Below are positions 37,379 through 45,554 of a stretch of DNA of 64,000 bases, piece after piece. The stretch covers positions 186,001 through 250,000 of the forward strand of contig CAWHYL010000005.1 in assembly GCA_963833655.1 (NCBI GenBank), written 5' to 3'. The notes under the pieces were generated by a model. It was not told the origin of the DNA. It worked only from the letters and a program-made list of their open reading frames with translations, and did no database searches. Both the position numbers and the translations under genes were made by a program. Source of the stretch: 3-1-20CM-4-69-9 sp963833655 (lineage in GTDB: Bacteria; Actinomycetota; Thermoleophilia; Gaiellales; Gaiellaceae). Position 1 is the first letter of the stretch, and the number at the start of each line of letters is the position of its first letter.

Positions 37379-38170
37379 CTACTTCACGTCACCGGCGGGG
37401 ATCTGCTGCTTCGCGGCCAGCTTCTTCAGCGTGCCGTTCTTCTTCAGCGTCTTGATCGCCGCCTTCAGCGCCGTACCGAGCTTCTTGTCGGACTTGCGGT
37501 AGTAGATCCCGAACGTGTCGGTCTCGGGGAACAGGTAGCCGATCGCCAGCTTCCCCGGGTGCTGGGTCTTCTGGTACCCGCCCTCGGTGTCCTGCGTGAG
37601 CACGGCGTCGGCGCGCCCGATCAGGATCTGCCCGATCGCGTCGGTGTCGCCCGGATAGCTCGTCAGATTCATCTGCGTCTTCCCGGAGGACTTGAACTGG
37701 TCGTTGAGATCCTTCAGGTACTGCTCGTACTTCGTCCCGGACTGCACGGCGACGTTCCTGCCGGACAGGTCATCCGGGGACTTGATCTTCTTCGGGTTCC
37801 CGGCCGCGACGACGAGCGCGCGGTGCGACTTCATGTACGGCACGGCGGGGAACTTCGCCGTGCGATCGGGCGTGATGAAGATGCCGCTGATGACCATGTT
37901 GCAGCGCTTGGCCCCGAGCGCCGGCAGCAGCCCGTCGAACGAGCTGAAGACGAAGTTCGCCTTCACCTTCCAGAGCTTCCCGATCGCGTTCGCCATGTCG
38001 ATGTCGAATCCGACGTTCTTGCCGGCGGTCGTCTTCGACTCCATCGGCGGAAACGTCGGGTTGTCGCAGTACTTGAACGAGCCTTTGACGGGCGCGATGC
38101 CGATGGCCCCGGCCGTGCCCACGGCGGCCAGCGCTGCGACCAGCACCAGCGGAACGATGTAGCGCTTCAT
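37379..38170 (-). CDS. Amino-acid ABC transporter substrate-binding protein
   Basis: A 263-residue extracellular binding protein. The signal peptide MKRYIVPLVLVAALAAVGTA lacks a lipobox Cys, so the protein may be anchored by its uncleaved helix or secreted. The SBP_bac_3 fold is shown by VGFDIDMANAIGKLWKVKAN, DGLLPALGAKRCNMVISGIF, VAVQSGTKYEQYLKDLNDQF and the Arg-containing TPDRTAKF segment that contacts amino-acid carboxylates. First gene of a three-gene importer operon (binding protein, permease, ATPase). Confidence 0.9.
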   Translation of the reverse strand: MKRYIVPLVLVAALAAVGTAGAIGIAPVKGSFKYCDNPTFPPMESKTTAGKNVGFDIDMANAIGKLWKVKANFVFSSFDGLLPALGAKRCNMVISGIFITPDRTAKFPAVPYMKSHRALVVAAGNPKKIKSPDDLSGRNVAVQSGTKYEQYLKDLNDQFKSSGKTQMNLTSYPGDTDAIGQILIGRADAVLTQDTEGGYQKTQHPGKLAIGYLFPETDTFGIYYRKSDKKLGTALKAAIKTLKKNGTLKKLAAKQQIPAGDVK

Positions 38171-38185
38171 GACTCCTCCTGACGG

Positions 38186-39367
38186 TCAGGCGACGCCGGC
38201 GAGCAAGAACGCACGTTGCTCCTTGAGCATCTCGCGCGCGATCACCAGCCGCTGGATCTGATTCGTGCCCTCGTAGATCTGAGTGATCTTCGCATCTCGC
38301 ATCATCCGCTCCAAGGGATACTCCGAGATGTAGCCGTAGCCGCCAAGCACCTGCACGGCGTCCGTCGTGACTTCCATGGCGACGTCCGTGCAGTAGAGCT
38401 TCGTCATCGCGGAGAGCTTCGTGAGCGCCGGGCCGTCGATCCCCTCGTCCACGGCGGCCCCGAACTTGTACAGCAGCCCGCGCGCGGCCTCGCACTTCGT
38501 CTCCATGTCGGCGAGCATCGCGGCGACGAGCTGGTGCTGTCCGATCGGCCTGCCCATCGTCTCGCGAGTCTTCGCGTACTCGAGCGCGTAGTCGGTGGCG
38601 CCCTGGGCGATGCCGAGCCCCTGCGCGGCGACACCCGGCCGCGAACGGTCGAGGATCCGCATCGCGATCCTGAAGCCCTCGCCCTCCTCGCCGAGCAGGT
38701 TCTCGACGGGGACGCGGACGTCGTCGAACGTCAGCTCCCCGGTCGTGGAGCCGCGGATGCCCATCTTCGGCTCGAGCCGGGCGACGTCGAAGCCCGGCGT
38801 CTCAGCCTCGACGACGAACGCGGAAATGCCCGCGTGACCGGCCTCGGGATCGGTCTTGGCGAACACCGTGTAGAGCTGTGCGACGCCGGCGTTCGTGATG
38901 AAGCGCTTCGAGCCGTTGAGGACGTATGCGTCGCGGTCCCGCCGCGCGGTCGTCCGCATCGCCGCGGAGTCGGAGCCCGAGCCGGACTCCGTCAGCGCGT
39001 ACGCGCAGAGCCATTCGCCCGAAGCGAGCCTCGGGAGGTAACGCTGCTGTTGCTCCTCGCTGCCCGCAAGCTTGAGGCCGAGCGAGCCGAGCTCCTGAAC
39101 GGCGAGGATCAGGCCGCTCGTAGCGCAGACCTTCGAGACCTCCTCGATCGCGACCAGCGAGAGCAGCGTCCCCGTGCCGAGCCCGCCGACGTCCTCGCCG
39201 AAGAGGAGCCCGAAGATGTCGTTGTCGCGGAAGAGCTCGACGACGTCCCACGGGAACTCGTGACTCTCGTCGATCTCCGCCGCGCGCGGCGCGATCCGCT
39301 CGCGGGCCAGCTGGCGGACCAGGTCGCGGAGCTCACGCTGCTCTTCGCTCAGCGGCTCGTACGTCAC
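38186..39367 (-). CDS. Acyl-CoA dehydrogenase
   Basis: A 393-residue FAD enzyme (MTYEPLSEEQRELRDLVRQL). The substrate/FAD loop CAYALTESGSGSDSAAMRTT, the KMGIRGSTTGELTFDDVRVP segment, and the catalytic Glu in TQIYEGTNQIQRLVIAREML are all present, with the QVLGGYGYISEYPLERMMRD region before it. It introduces a trans-2 double bond into acyl-CoAs in fatty or branched-chain acid breakdown; chain-length preference unknown. Upstream of the amino-acid importer genes by 15 bases and possibly co-transcribed. Confidence 0.94.
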   Translation of the reverse strand: MTYEPLSEEQRELRDLVRQLARERIAPRAAEIDESHEFPWDVVELFRDNDIFGLLFGEDVGGLGTGTLLSLVAIEEVSKVCATSGLILAVQELGSLGLKLAGSEEQQQRYLPRLASGEWLCAYALTESGSGSDSAAMRTTARRDRDAYVLNGSKRFITNAGVAQLYTVFAKTDPEAGHAGISAFVVEAETPGFDVARLEPKMGIRGSTTGELTFDDVRVPVENLLGEEGEGFRIAMRILDRSRPGVAAQGLGIAQGATDYALEYAKTRETMGRPIGQHQLVAAMLADMETKCEAARGLLYKFGAAVDEGIDGPALTKLSAMTKLYCTDVAMEVTTDAVQVLGGYGYISEYPLERMMRDAKITQIYEGTNQIQRLVIAREMLKEQRAFLLAGVA

Positions 39368-39384
39368 GCCGCGAAGTCTATTTC

Positions 39385-39465
39385 TCAGTCAGAGGTCGGC
39401 CAGTACGTCGCCAGTGCGGCGATCACGATGAGCAGCAATAGGATCACGAGGATGTTCACGGTCAT
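39385..39465 (-). CDS. Possible 26-residue membrane peptide
   Basis: ATG 39465 encodes a very hydrophobic peptide (TVNILVILLLLIVIAALATY followed by WPTSD) in the gap upstream of the acyl-CoA dehydrogenase gene. It resembles small single-helix proteins seen in actinobacteria. No clear ribosome-binding site, so it is tentative. Confidence 0.35.
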   Translation of the reverse strand: MTVNILVILLLLIVIAALATYWPTSD

Positions 39466-39501
39466 CAGAACGAGCGAGCGGCCGGAAAGGTTCCGCGGGA
39501 A

Positions 39502-41016
39502 GTGATCCTCGAGAACGGCGTCGTCCGGACGATGGATCCGGCCCTCCCCGTCGCGCGCGCGCTCGCGATCGCGGGCGACCGTGTCGCGGGTGGCGTCGGC
39601 ACCCACGAGACCGCGCTGGCGAGCCCCGAGCGCGTCGATCTGGGCGGCCGCTGCGTGATGCCCGGCTTCACGGACTCGCACGTCCACTTCCCGACGTGGT
39701 CGCTCGCGCAGCAGCAGATGCGGCTGGAGGGCACGGCGACCATCGACGAGGCGCTCGAGCGGATCGCGCGCGCCGCGCGCGACGTCCAGCCGGGCGGCTG
39801 GCTGCGCGGGACGGGCTGGCGCAGCGGCGACTGGGCGCCGCCGACGGAACCGACGAAGGAGGAGCTCGACCGCGTGACGGGCGACACGCCGGCCGCGCTG
39901 ATGGCGCGGGACTACCACTCGCTCTGGCTGAACTCGGCCGCGCTGGCGCGCGCGAACGGCGATCTCGAGGTCGAGGGCGGCGTCGTCGTGCGCGACGAGA
40001 ACGGCCAGCCGACGGGCGTCCTTCGCGAGGAATGTGCCTGGCACTTCCGCGACACGCACGTCCGGCCGACCGAGGACGAAATGGTCGAGGCGTCGCGCAA
40101 GGGCGTCCGCATCGCCGTCTCGCGCGGCGTCACCTCCGTCCACGACAAGGACGGATGGCTCGGCGCGCTCGGCGTGTGGCAGCGCCTTCGCGACGAGGGC
40201 TCGCTGCACCTGCGTGTGTGGCAGTCGATCCCCGCCGACCAGGTGGAGCACGCCGCCGCGCTGCACGTCCACAGTGGCTTCGGCGACGAGCTGATCCGGG
40301 TCGGCTACCTCAAGGCGTTCATGGACGGCACGCTCGGATCGCAGACGGCACGGCTGCTCGACGGCTCCGGCGTGCAGATCACGAGCCGCGACGACCTCGT
40401 CGAGATCATCCGTGCGGGAGCGCGGGCGCGGCTCCCCGTCGCCGTCCATGCGATCGGCGACCTCGCGAACCGCGACGCGCTCGACGCCTTCGAGGAGACG
40501 CGCGACGACTGGCACGGCCTGCGCCCGCGCATCGAGCACGCACAGCTGCTCTCGTGGGACGACGTGCCCCGGTTCGGCGAGCTGGGCGTCGCCGCATCCG
40601 TCCAGTTCAGCCATGCCACATCGGACGCGGCGATTGCCGACCGGCTGTGGGCCGGCATGACCGATCGCGCCTACGCGTATCGCTCGTTGTGGGATGCCGG
40701 CGCGCTCGTCGCGAACGGTTCGGACGCGCCCATCGAGGAGCTGGATCCTTGGGCCGGGGTCGTTGCAGCCGTGTCACGTGCCTGGCACCCGGAGCAGCGG
40801 CTGACCCTGGACGAGGCCCTTTTGGCCACGACCATCACGCCGGCGTGGCTTACGGGCGACGAGCACCGGCGCGGCAAGCTCGTCCCGGGCTACCTCGCGG
40901 ACCTCGTCGTGCTCGATCAGGACCCCTACGAAGCGGACGACATTGCGAACGTGAATGTCGTCGCCACGATGCTGGGTGGACACTGGACGTGGAATGGACC
41001 GCCGTGGAAGGATTGA
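39502..41016 (+). CDS. YtcJ-like amidohydrolase
   Basis: A 504-residue metal-dependent hydrolase of the amidohydrolase_3 family from GTG 39502 (VILENGVVRTMDPALPVARA). The N-terminal beta-sandwich ends with VMPGFTDSHVHFPTW, where HxH binds metal. Further features are the LKAFMDGTLGSQTARLLDG segment (family Lys), HAIGDLANRDALDAFE, IEHAQLL and NGSDAPIEELDPW. The product probably deformylates or hydrolyses an amide or cyclic substrate; substrate unknown. The formamidase gene follows 138 bases downstream. Confidence 0.87.
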   Translation: MILENGVVRTMDPALPVARALAIAGDRVAGGVGTHETALASPERVDLGGRCVMPGFTDSHVHFPTWSLAQQQMRLEGTATIDEALERIARAARDVQPGGWLRGTGWRSGDWAPPTEPTKEELDRVTGDTPAALMARDYHSLWLNSAALARANGDLEVEGGVVVRDENGQPTGVLREECAWHFRDTHVRPTEDEMVEASRKGVRIAVSRGVTSVHDKDGWLGALGVWQRLRDEGSLHLRVWQSIPADQVEHAAALHVHSGFGDELIRVGYLKAFMDGTLGSQTARLLDGSGVQITSRDDLVEIIRAGARARLPVAVHAIGDLANRDALDAFEETRDDWHGLRPRIEHAQLLSWDDVPRFGELGVAASVQFSHATSDAAIADRLWAGMTDRAYAYRSLWDAGALVANGSDAPIEELDPWAGVVAAVSRAWHPEQRLTLDEALLATTITPAWLTGDEHRRGKLVPGYLADLVVLDQDPYEADDIANVNVVATMLGGHWTWNGPPWKD

Positions 41017-41154
41017 CGCAGGGGTCGTTCACCACCGCAGGAGCCGTCCGACAGATGGAAGCCGGCGTCGTTCAAGCCCGTTCCTCGAACGGCTGCGGGA
41101 AGCTCGAGGACATGGACCGCGTGTACCTCGAAGACGAGACGATCTCCACACCCG

Positions 41155-42069
41155 ATGCCGCAGCAGCACTTCCTTCCACGTGAGCAGGTGATCTGGTCGT
41201 TCGGGCCCGACCTCCAGCCGGTGCTGGAGGTCGACCCGGGCGACACGGTGACCTTCCAGACGAACGACTGCTTCACGGGCCAGATCACGGGCGAGGACGA
41301 CCTCGTCACCGGAATCGACTTCGAGCGCGTGAACAGCGCCACCGGTCCGGTCGCCGTGCGCGGCGCCGAGCCGGGCGACTCGCTGATCGCGGAGATCCTC
41401 GACGTGCGGCCGATCGAGTTCGGCTTCGCCTGCCTCATCCCTGGCTTCGGCCAGCTGATCGAGCAGGTCGAGTCGCCGGTGACGCGCATGTTCCGCGTCG
41501 AGAAAGGCTGGGTCGAGATGAACGAGCGCGTGCGTTTCCCGGCGAAGCCGATGGTCGGCGTCGTCGGCGTTGCGACCGACGGGGACACGCTGACGAACGG
41601 GCTCGCCGGCCGGCACGGAGGCAATCTCGACGACCACCTCCACGGCGCGGGCGCGCGGATCTACTTCCCGGTGCGCCAGCCGGGCGGGATGTTCGCCGTC
41701 GGCGACATGCACGCGTCGATGGGCGACGGCGAGATCTGCTTCACCGGCGTCGAGATCGCCGGCGAGGTCGACGTCCGCTTCGACCTGCTGAAGGGCAAGC
41801 AGGCAACGTGGCCGGTAACCGAGCTCGAGCATGCCTGGGTGCCGCATGCGACGGCCGACGCCTACGACGAGGCGCTGAAGCTCTGCGCCGACGAGGCGGC
41901 GAAGTTGCTCGTCGACGAGTGGGGCTTCTCGATGGAAGACGCCTTCATCTTCCTGTCGGTCGCTTGCGACGCCGGCGTCGCTCAGGCCTGCAAGCCGGCG
42001 CCGCAGTTCGGCACGATCGCGCGTGTCGTCATCCCGAAGCTCGACGCGACGCCCCAGCCCTTCGCCTAG
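41155..42069 (+). CDS. Acetamidase/formamidase
   Basis: A 304-residue enzyme (MPQQHFLPREQVIWSFGPDL) of the acetamidase/formamidase family, which hydrolyses short amides to ammonia and acid. Family segments are GDTVTFQTNDCFTGQI, GLAGRHGGNLDDHLHGAGAR and FAVGDMHASMGDGEICFTGV. Cytosolic. The upstream 138 bases show no gene. It may act with the preceding amidohydrolase in nitrogen scavenging, but no regulatory site was recognised. Confidence 0.9.
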   Translation: MPQQHFLPREQVIWSFGPDLQPVLEVDPGDTVTFQTNDCFTGQITGEDDLVTGIDFERVNSATGPVAVRGAEPGDSLIAEILDVRPIEFGFACLIPGFGQLIEQVESPVTRMFRVEKGWVEMNERVRFPAKPMVGVVGVATDGDTLTNGLAGRHGGNLDDHLHGAGARIYFPVRQPGGMFAVGDMHASMGDGEICFTGVEIAGEVDVRFDLLKGKQATWPVTELEHAWVPHATADAYDEALKLCADEAAKLLVDEWGFSMEDAFIFLSVACDAGVAQACKPAPQFGTIARVVIPKLDATPQPFA

Positions 42070-42094
42070 GCAGGCTGCCCGCGCCCGCGGGGAT

Positions 42095-42256
42095 CTACCA
42101 GCCCGGGGCGGGCCGCAGGGTCGGTGCGGGCTCGACGGGGTCCGGCGCGCGTCGGGGAGTCTCGCGGGTGGCACGCGCGATGAGCGCGATGATGAGCGCG
42201 AGCCAGACGACGCTGCCGAGTGCCATGAGGCCTGCGATGAGGATGTCGTTGTCCAT
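42095..42256 (-). CDS. Small membrane protein, 53 aa
   Basis: ATG 42256 starts MDNDILIAGLMALGSVVWLA, continuing into ALIIALIARATRETPRR and a proline-rich tail (PDPVEPAPTLRPAPGW). One membrane helix with a Pro-rich cytoplasmic tail. No family known. Confidence 0.5.
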   Translation of the reverse strand: MDNDILIAGLMALGSVVWLALIIALIARATRETPRRAPDPVEPAPTLRPAPGW

Positions 42257-42332
42257 GACCGGATCGTGGCCTGCCGTGCCGCGCCTGCCCAGCCGGTCAA
42301 CTCCCGAAAGCGAATGCGGAAAACCACACCGC

Positions 42333-42338
42333 TACAAT
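42333..42338 (+). promoter_or_regulatory. -10 box TACAAT before HxlR gene
   Basis: TACAAT lies 10 bases before the ATG at 42349, so a transcript would start almost at the start codon and be leaderless or nearly so. The -35 region around 42310-42315 is not recognisable. Confidence 0.5.
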
Positions 42339-42348
42339 CCGGCTAGCG

Positions 42349-42687
42349 ATGGCGATGCGCACGATGAACCCGGTGCACGAGTCGACGTCCTGTGCGGTCG
42401 CCGCCTGCGCCGAGATCATCGGGGCAAAGTGGACGGCGCTGCTCGTGCACGACCTCTCCGAGGGCCCGCGCCGCTTCTCCGAGCTCGAGCACTCCTGCGC
42501 GGGCATCTCGCCGCGGACGCTCTCGGAGCGCTTGCGGGCGCTCGAGGACGACGGGCTCGTCCTGCGCCGCAGCTACGCGGAGAGCCCGCCGCGCGTCGAG
42601 TACGAGCTGACCGAGAAGGGCGAGGCGCTGCTGCCGATCATTGCCGAGATGCGCCAGTTCGGGCACGCGTTCCTGACGCACGAGTAG
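42349..42687 (+). CDS. HxlR-family regulator with conserved N-terminal Cys
   Basis: A 112-residue winged-helix regulator; start ATG 42349 or 42364 (MNPVHESTSCAVAACAEIIG). The conserved Cys before the first helix (SCAVAACAEIIGAKWTALLV) is present, suggesting thiol or electrophile sensing. The core LEHSCAGISPRTLSERLRAL and the wing SPPRVEYELTEKGEALLPII are typical. Probable targets are nearby genes but no operator could be identified. The 3' end overlaps the convergent pepT-like gene. Confidence 0.9.
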   Translation: MAMRTMNPVHESTSCAVAACAEIIGAKWTALLVHDLSEGPRRFSELEHSCAGISPRTLSERLRALEDDGLVLRRSYAESPPRVEYELTEKGEALLPIIAEMRQFGHAFLTHE

Positions 42688-43936
42688 CCCAGTCCGGCTC
42701 CGCCCACAGCTTCACGAGCTCCACGATCGTCGCTGCGGACAGGGCCATGTCCTGCACCGACGCCCACTCGAGGACGGAGTGGAACTGCTGCCCCCCCGTG
42801 TAGATGTTCGGCGTCAACAGGCCGCGCGCGCTCAGCATGGCGCCGTCGGTGCCGCCGCGGATCGGCTCGCGCCAGGGCTCGACGCCGACGCGACGCGCTG
42901 CCTCGTCCGCCGCCTGCGCGACGCTCGGGTCGCGGTCCAGGAACTCCTTCATGTTGCGGTACTGCTCGTCGACCGTCACGGTCACCCGTGCACGAGGCTC
43001 CTCCGCCGCGAGCTCGTCCGCAAGCCGGCGTAGCAGCTGCTCGTGCTCCTCGAGCTTCGCCGCGTCGAAGTCGCGCGCGATGAAGCGGAGCTCCGCCTCG
43101 GCCGTCGTGCCGGTGAACCGGTGCGGATGCACGAAGCCGTCGCGGCCGTCCGTCGTCTCCGGCGAGCGCTCGTCGCGGGGCAGCCGCTCGATCAGCCGCG
43201 CGCCGAGCTTGATCGCGTTGACCATCTTGCCCTTCGACGTGCCGGGATGGACGCTCAGCCCCTCGATCCGGATCCGCACCTCCGACGCCGAGAACGTCTC
43301 GTCGTCGATGCGTCCGACCTCGGCGCCGTCGAGCGTGTACGCGACGTCCGCCCCGAACGCGTCGATGTCGAAGTGGTCGACGCCGCGGCCCACCTCCTCG
43401 TCGACGGTGAAGCCGACCCGGATCGGCGCGTGCTCGATCTCCGGATGCGCGGCGAGATAGGCGACGACCGCCATGATCTCCGCGACTCCGGCTTTGTCGT
43501 CGGCGCCAAGGAGCGTCGTGCCGTCGGTCGTGACGATGTCGTGGCCGACGCGCGCAGCCAGGATCGGGTTCTCGTCGACGCGGAGCACCTTGTCGGGATC
43601 GCCGGGCAGCACGATGTCGCTGCCGTCCCAGTTGCGGACGACCTGCGGGTCGACGTTCGCGCCGGACTCGTCCTGGGTCGTGTCCATGTGCGCGATCAAC
43701 CCGACCGTCGGCCCCGCCGAGCCCGCCACCGTCGCAAAGACGTAGCCGTGCTCGGTCAGCTCGACGTCGTCCAATCCGAGCTCGCGCAGCTCACGCTCGA
43801 GCAGCGCCCCGAGATCGCGCTGCTTCGCGGTGCTCGGGTAGGTCTCCGAGTCCTGGTCTGACGTCGTGTCGATGCGGACGTAGCGTAGGAAGCGCTCGAG
43901 GACGTCCTCCCGCAGCGCCGACGAGAGGTCAGCCAA
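42638..43936 (-). CDS. pepT: PepT-like tripeptidase (M20B)
   Basis: About 432 residues from TTG 43936 (LADLSSALREDVLERFLRYV), overlapping the upstream dipeptidase stop by a few bases. Binuclear zinc ligands are His and Asp in IAHMDTTQD, Asp in LLGADDKAGVAE, the catalytic/bridging Glu-Glu in VDEEVGRG, and a His in QQFHSVLEWA. PepT cleaves the N-terminal residue of tripeptides in the cytosol. A longer upstream frame exists but lies inside the dipeptidase. The C-terminal 20 residues are basic and extend past the family core. Confidence 0.9.
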   Translation of the reverse strand: MADLSSALREDVLERFLRYVRIDTTSDQDSETYPSTAKQRDLGALLERELRELGLDDVELTEHGYVFATVAGSAGPTVGLIAHMDTTQDESGANVDPQVVRNWDGSDIVLPGDPDKVLRVDENPILAARVGHDIVTTDGTTLLGADDKAGVAEIMAVVAYLAAHPEIEHAPIRVGFTVDEEVGRGVDHFDIDAFGADVAYTLDGAEVGRIDDETFSASEVRIRIEGLSVHPGTSKGKMVNAIKLGARLIERLPRDERSPETTDGRDGFVHPHRFTGTTAEAELRFIARDFDAAKLEEHEQLLRRLADELAAEEPRARVTVTVDEQYRNMKEFLDRDPSVAQAADEAARRVGVEPWREPIRGGTDGAMLSARGLLTPNIYTGGQQFHSVLEWASVQDMALSAATIVELVKLWAEPDWATRASGTRARTGASRQ

Positions 43937-45254
43937 GGGCCGCGAGCCCCTTGTACAGCTCCGTCGCAGCAGCGACCGCCCGGTCGACGTCCTCGACCCG
44001 CAGCCGCTCGTTCGGCGAGTGGACGTTCGACTCGCGCAGGGCGAACCCGGTGCCGATCGTGGCGATGCCCTTCGCGGCGAGCGCCGGGTAGATCGGCAGC
44101 GTGCCGCCGACGCGGACGAGGATCGGGCGCACGCCGAGCGCTCGCTCGAACGCGTCGAGCCCGAGCTGGATCGCCCGCGAGTCCGGCGCGAACACACCGG
44201 GCGGCGCCGCGTTCTCGCGCTCCCAGTCGACCTCGGCGCCGTCCGGCAGCGCCGCGCGGAAGAGCTTCTCGGCGGCTCCGGCGATCGTGTCGGGATCCTG
44301 CCCCGGTGCCAGCCGGATCGTGAAGCGCGCGTGCGCTTCGACGATGAGGGTGGTGTTGACGAAATCGGGCTTGCCGCCGTGAATGCCGTTGATGTCGAGT
44401 GACGGCTCCGCCCACGTGCGGTCGTAGAACTCGGCTTCCGCGTGCGGGTCGAGCGGCGTTGCGCCGGCCTCGCGAAGAATCTCCGCGCCGCTCGGCAGGT
44501 GCTCAAAGCTCTGCTTCTCGACAGCGCTCAGCGGCGTGCGCCCGACGCGGAGCTCGTCCGCAAGGAGCCCGTCGCGGGCGACGAGGGAGTCGAGCCCGTG
44601 GATCAGGACGTGGATCGCGTTCAGCGCGGCGCCGCCGTAGTAGCCGGAGTGCATGTCGCGCTCACCCGTCCGCACCTTCGCGTGGAAGCCGACGAGCCCA
44701 CGCGTCGCGAGCCCGAACTCCGGCTGTTCCGGCCGCGTCATGCCGCCGTCGAAGATGATGCAGGCGTCGGCGCCACGCTCGTCCTCCTCGAGGAACTCGA
44801 CGATCGAGTGACCGCCGATCTCTTCCTCCCCGTCGCACGCGACCCGAATGTTCACCGGCAAGGCGTTGTCCGCGCGCAGCAGCTCGGCCGCCTTGAGGAG
44901 CGTGTACAGCTGGCCCTTGTCGTCGGCGATCCCACGCGCATAGAACCAGCCGTCGCGCTCCGCGAGCTCGAACGGCGGCGACTCCCAGAGGTCGAGCGGC
45001 GCCGGCGGCTGGACGTCGAAATGACCGTAGATCATCACCGTGGGGGCGCCCGAGCCGTTCGCGTTGGCCGGGATGTCGCCGATGACGAGGTCGCGCGTCC
45101 CCTTCGGCACGAGCTCGGCGTCGCCGCCGATGCGCTTCACGTAGTCGCGCACCCACTCGGCCGCGCGGCGCAGGTCGCCCTGATGCGCCGGATCGGCGCT
45201 GACGGAGGGAATCGCTATGAACTCGCGCAGCTCAGCAAGCCAAGCGTCGTTCAT
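43929..45254 (-). CDS. M20-family dipeptidase (CNDP-like)
   Basis: A 441-residue metallopeptidase (MNDAWLAELREFIAIPSVSA). Zinc site: MIYGHFDVQPP, YARGIADDKGQ, CDGEEEIGGHSIVEFLEEDE. The lid domain contributes RTGERDMHSGYYGGAALNA and VGGTLPIYPALAAKG, as in carnosine/Xaa-His dipeptidase relatives. Probably cytosolic cleavage of dipeptides. Overlaps pepT by 8 bases. Upstream, a duplicated piece of its own 5' end is found (45347-45387). Confidence 0.9.
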   Translation of the reverse strand: MNDAWLAELREFIAIPSVSADPAHQGDLRRAAEWVRDYVKRIGGDAELVPKGTRDLVIGDIPANANGSGAPTVMIYGHFDVQPPAPLDLWESPPFELAERDGWFYARGIADDKGQLYTLLKAAELLRADNALPVNIRVACDGEEEIGGHSIVEFLEEDERGADACIIFDGGMTRPEQPEFGLATRGLVGFHAKVRTGERDMHSGYYGGAALNAIHVLIHGLDSLVARDGLLADELRVGRTPLSAVEKQSFEHLPSGAEILREAGATPLDPHAEAEFYDRTWAEPSLDINGIHGGKPDFVNTTLIVEAHARFTIRLAPGQDPDTIAGAAEKLFRAALPDGAEVDWERENAAPPGVFAPDSRAIQLGLDAFERALGVRPILVRVGGTLPIYPALAAKGIATIGTGFALRESNVHSPNERLRVEDVDRAVAAATELYKGLAALG

Positions 45255-45366
45255 GCCGTCCTTCCGGTTCGTGCGGGCACACCAAACGGTCGTGCCGGCA
45301 AAGCCGGCCCGCCCTTCCTGGTCGGCGTCGCAAGCGACGCCTCAGTGCTATGAACTCGCGCAGCTC
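45214..45366. repeat. 20-bp direct repeats flanking a 113-bp hairpin segment
   Basis: GCTATGAACTCGCGCAGCTC occurs at 45214-45233 (inside the dipeptidase start region) and again at 45347-45366. On the minus strand the second copy and its flank read VDPLWLDELREFIA, an N-terminus like that of the adjacent peptidase (MNDAWLAELREFIA). The 113 bases between hold the inverted repeats GGCGTCGC-AA-GCGACGCC (45324-45341) and GCCGGC-AAA-GCCGGC (45294-45308). This looks like an insertion or recombination scar at the gene's 5' end. Confidence 0.6.
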
Positions 45367-45411
45367 GTCGAGCCAGAGTGGGTCCACGGGCGGCGAGTCT
45401 ACGTGTCTGGT

Positions 45412-45534
45412 CTAGTTGCGCGCGATGATGCTCGAACCGGCGCGCCCGTCGGGCCCATGCTTCGCCAGGGCCGGAGAGGCGAACAACGCCAGCGCGAACA
45501 CCGCAGCTGCGGCGACGGCGAGCCTTCTCCTCAT
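45412..45534 (-). CDS. Short secreted peptide precursor, 40 aa
   Basis: ATG 45534 encodes MRRRLAVAAAAVFALALFAS followed by PALAKHGPDGRAGSSIIARN. The first 24 residues form a classical signal peptide with an ALA cleavage site, leaving a basic, mostly polar 16-residue peptide. It is located 20 bases downstream of the sigma factor stop. A CTCCTC-N5-GAGGAG hairpin spans the start codon and may limit translation. Function unknown. Confidence 0.4.
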   Translation of the reverse strand: MRRRLAVAAAAVFALALFASPALAKHGPDGRAGSSIIARN

Positions 45535-45554
45535 ATAGAGGAGCCTACTATGCC

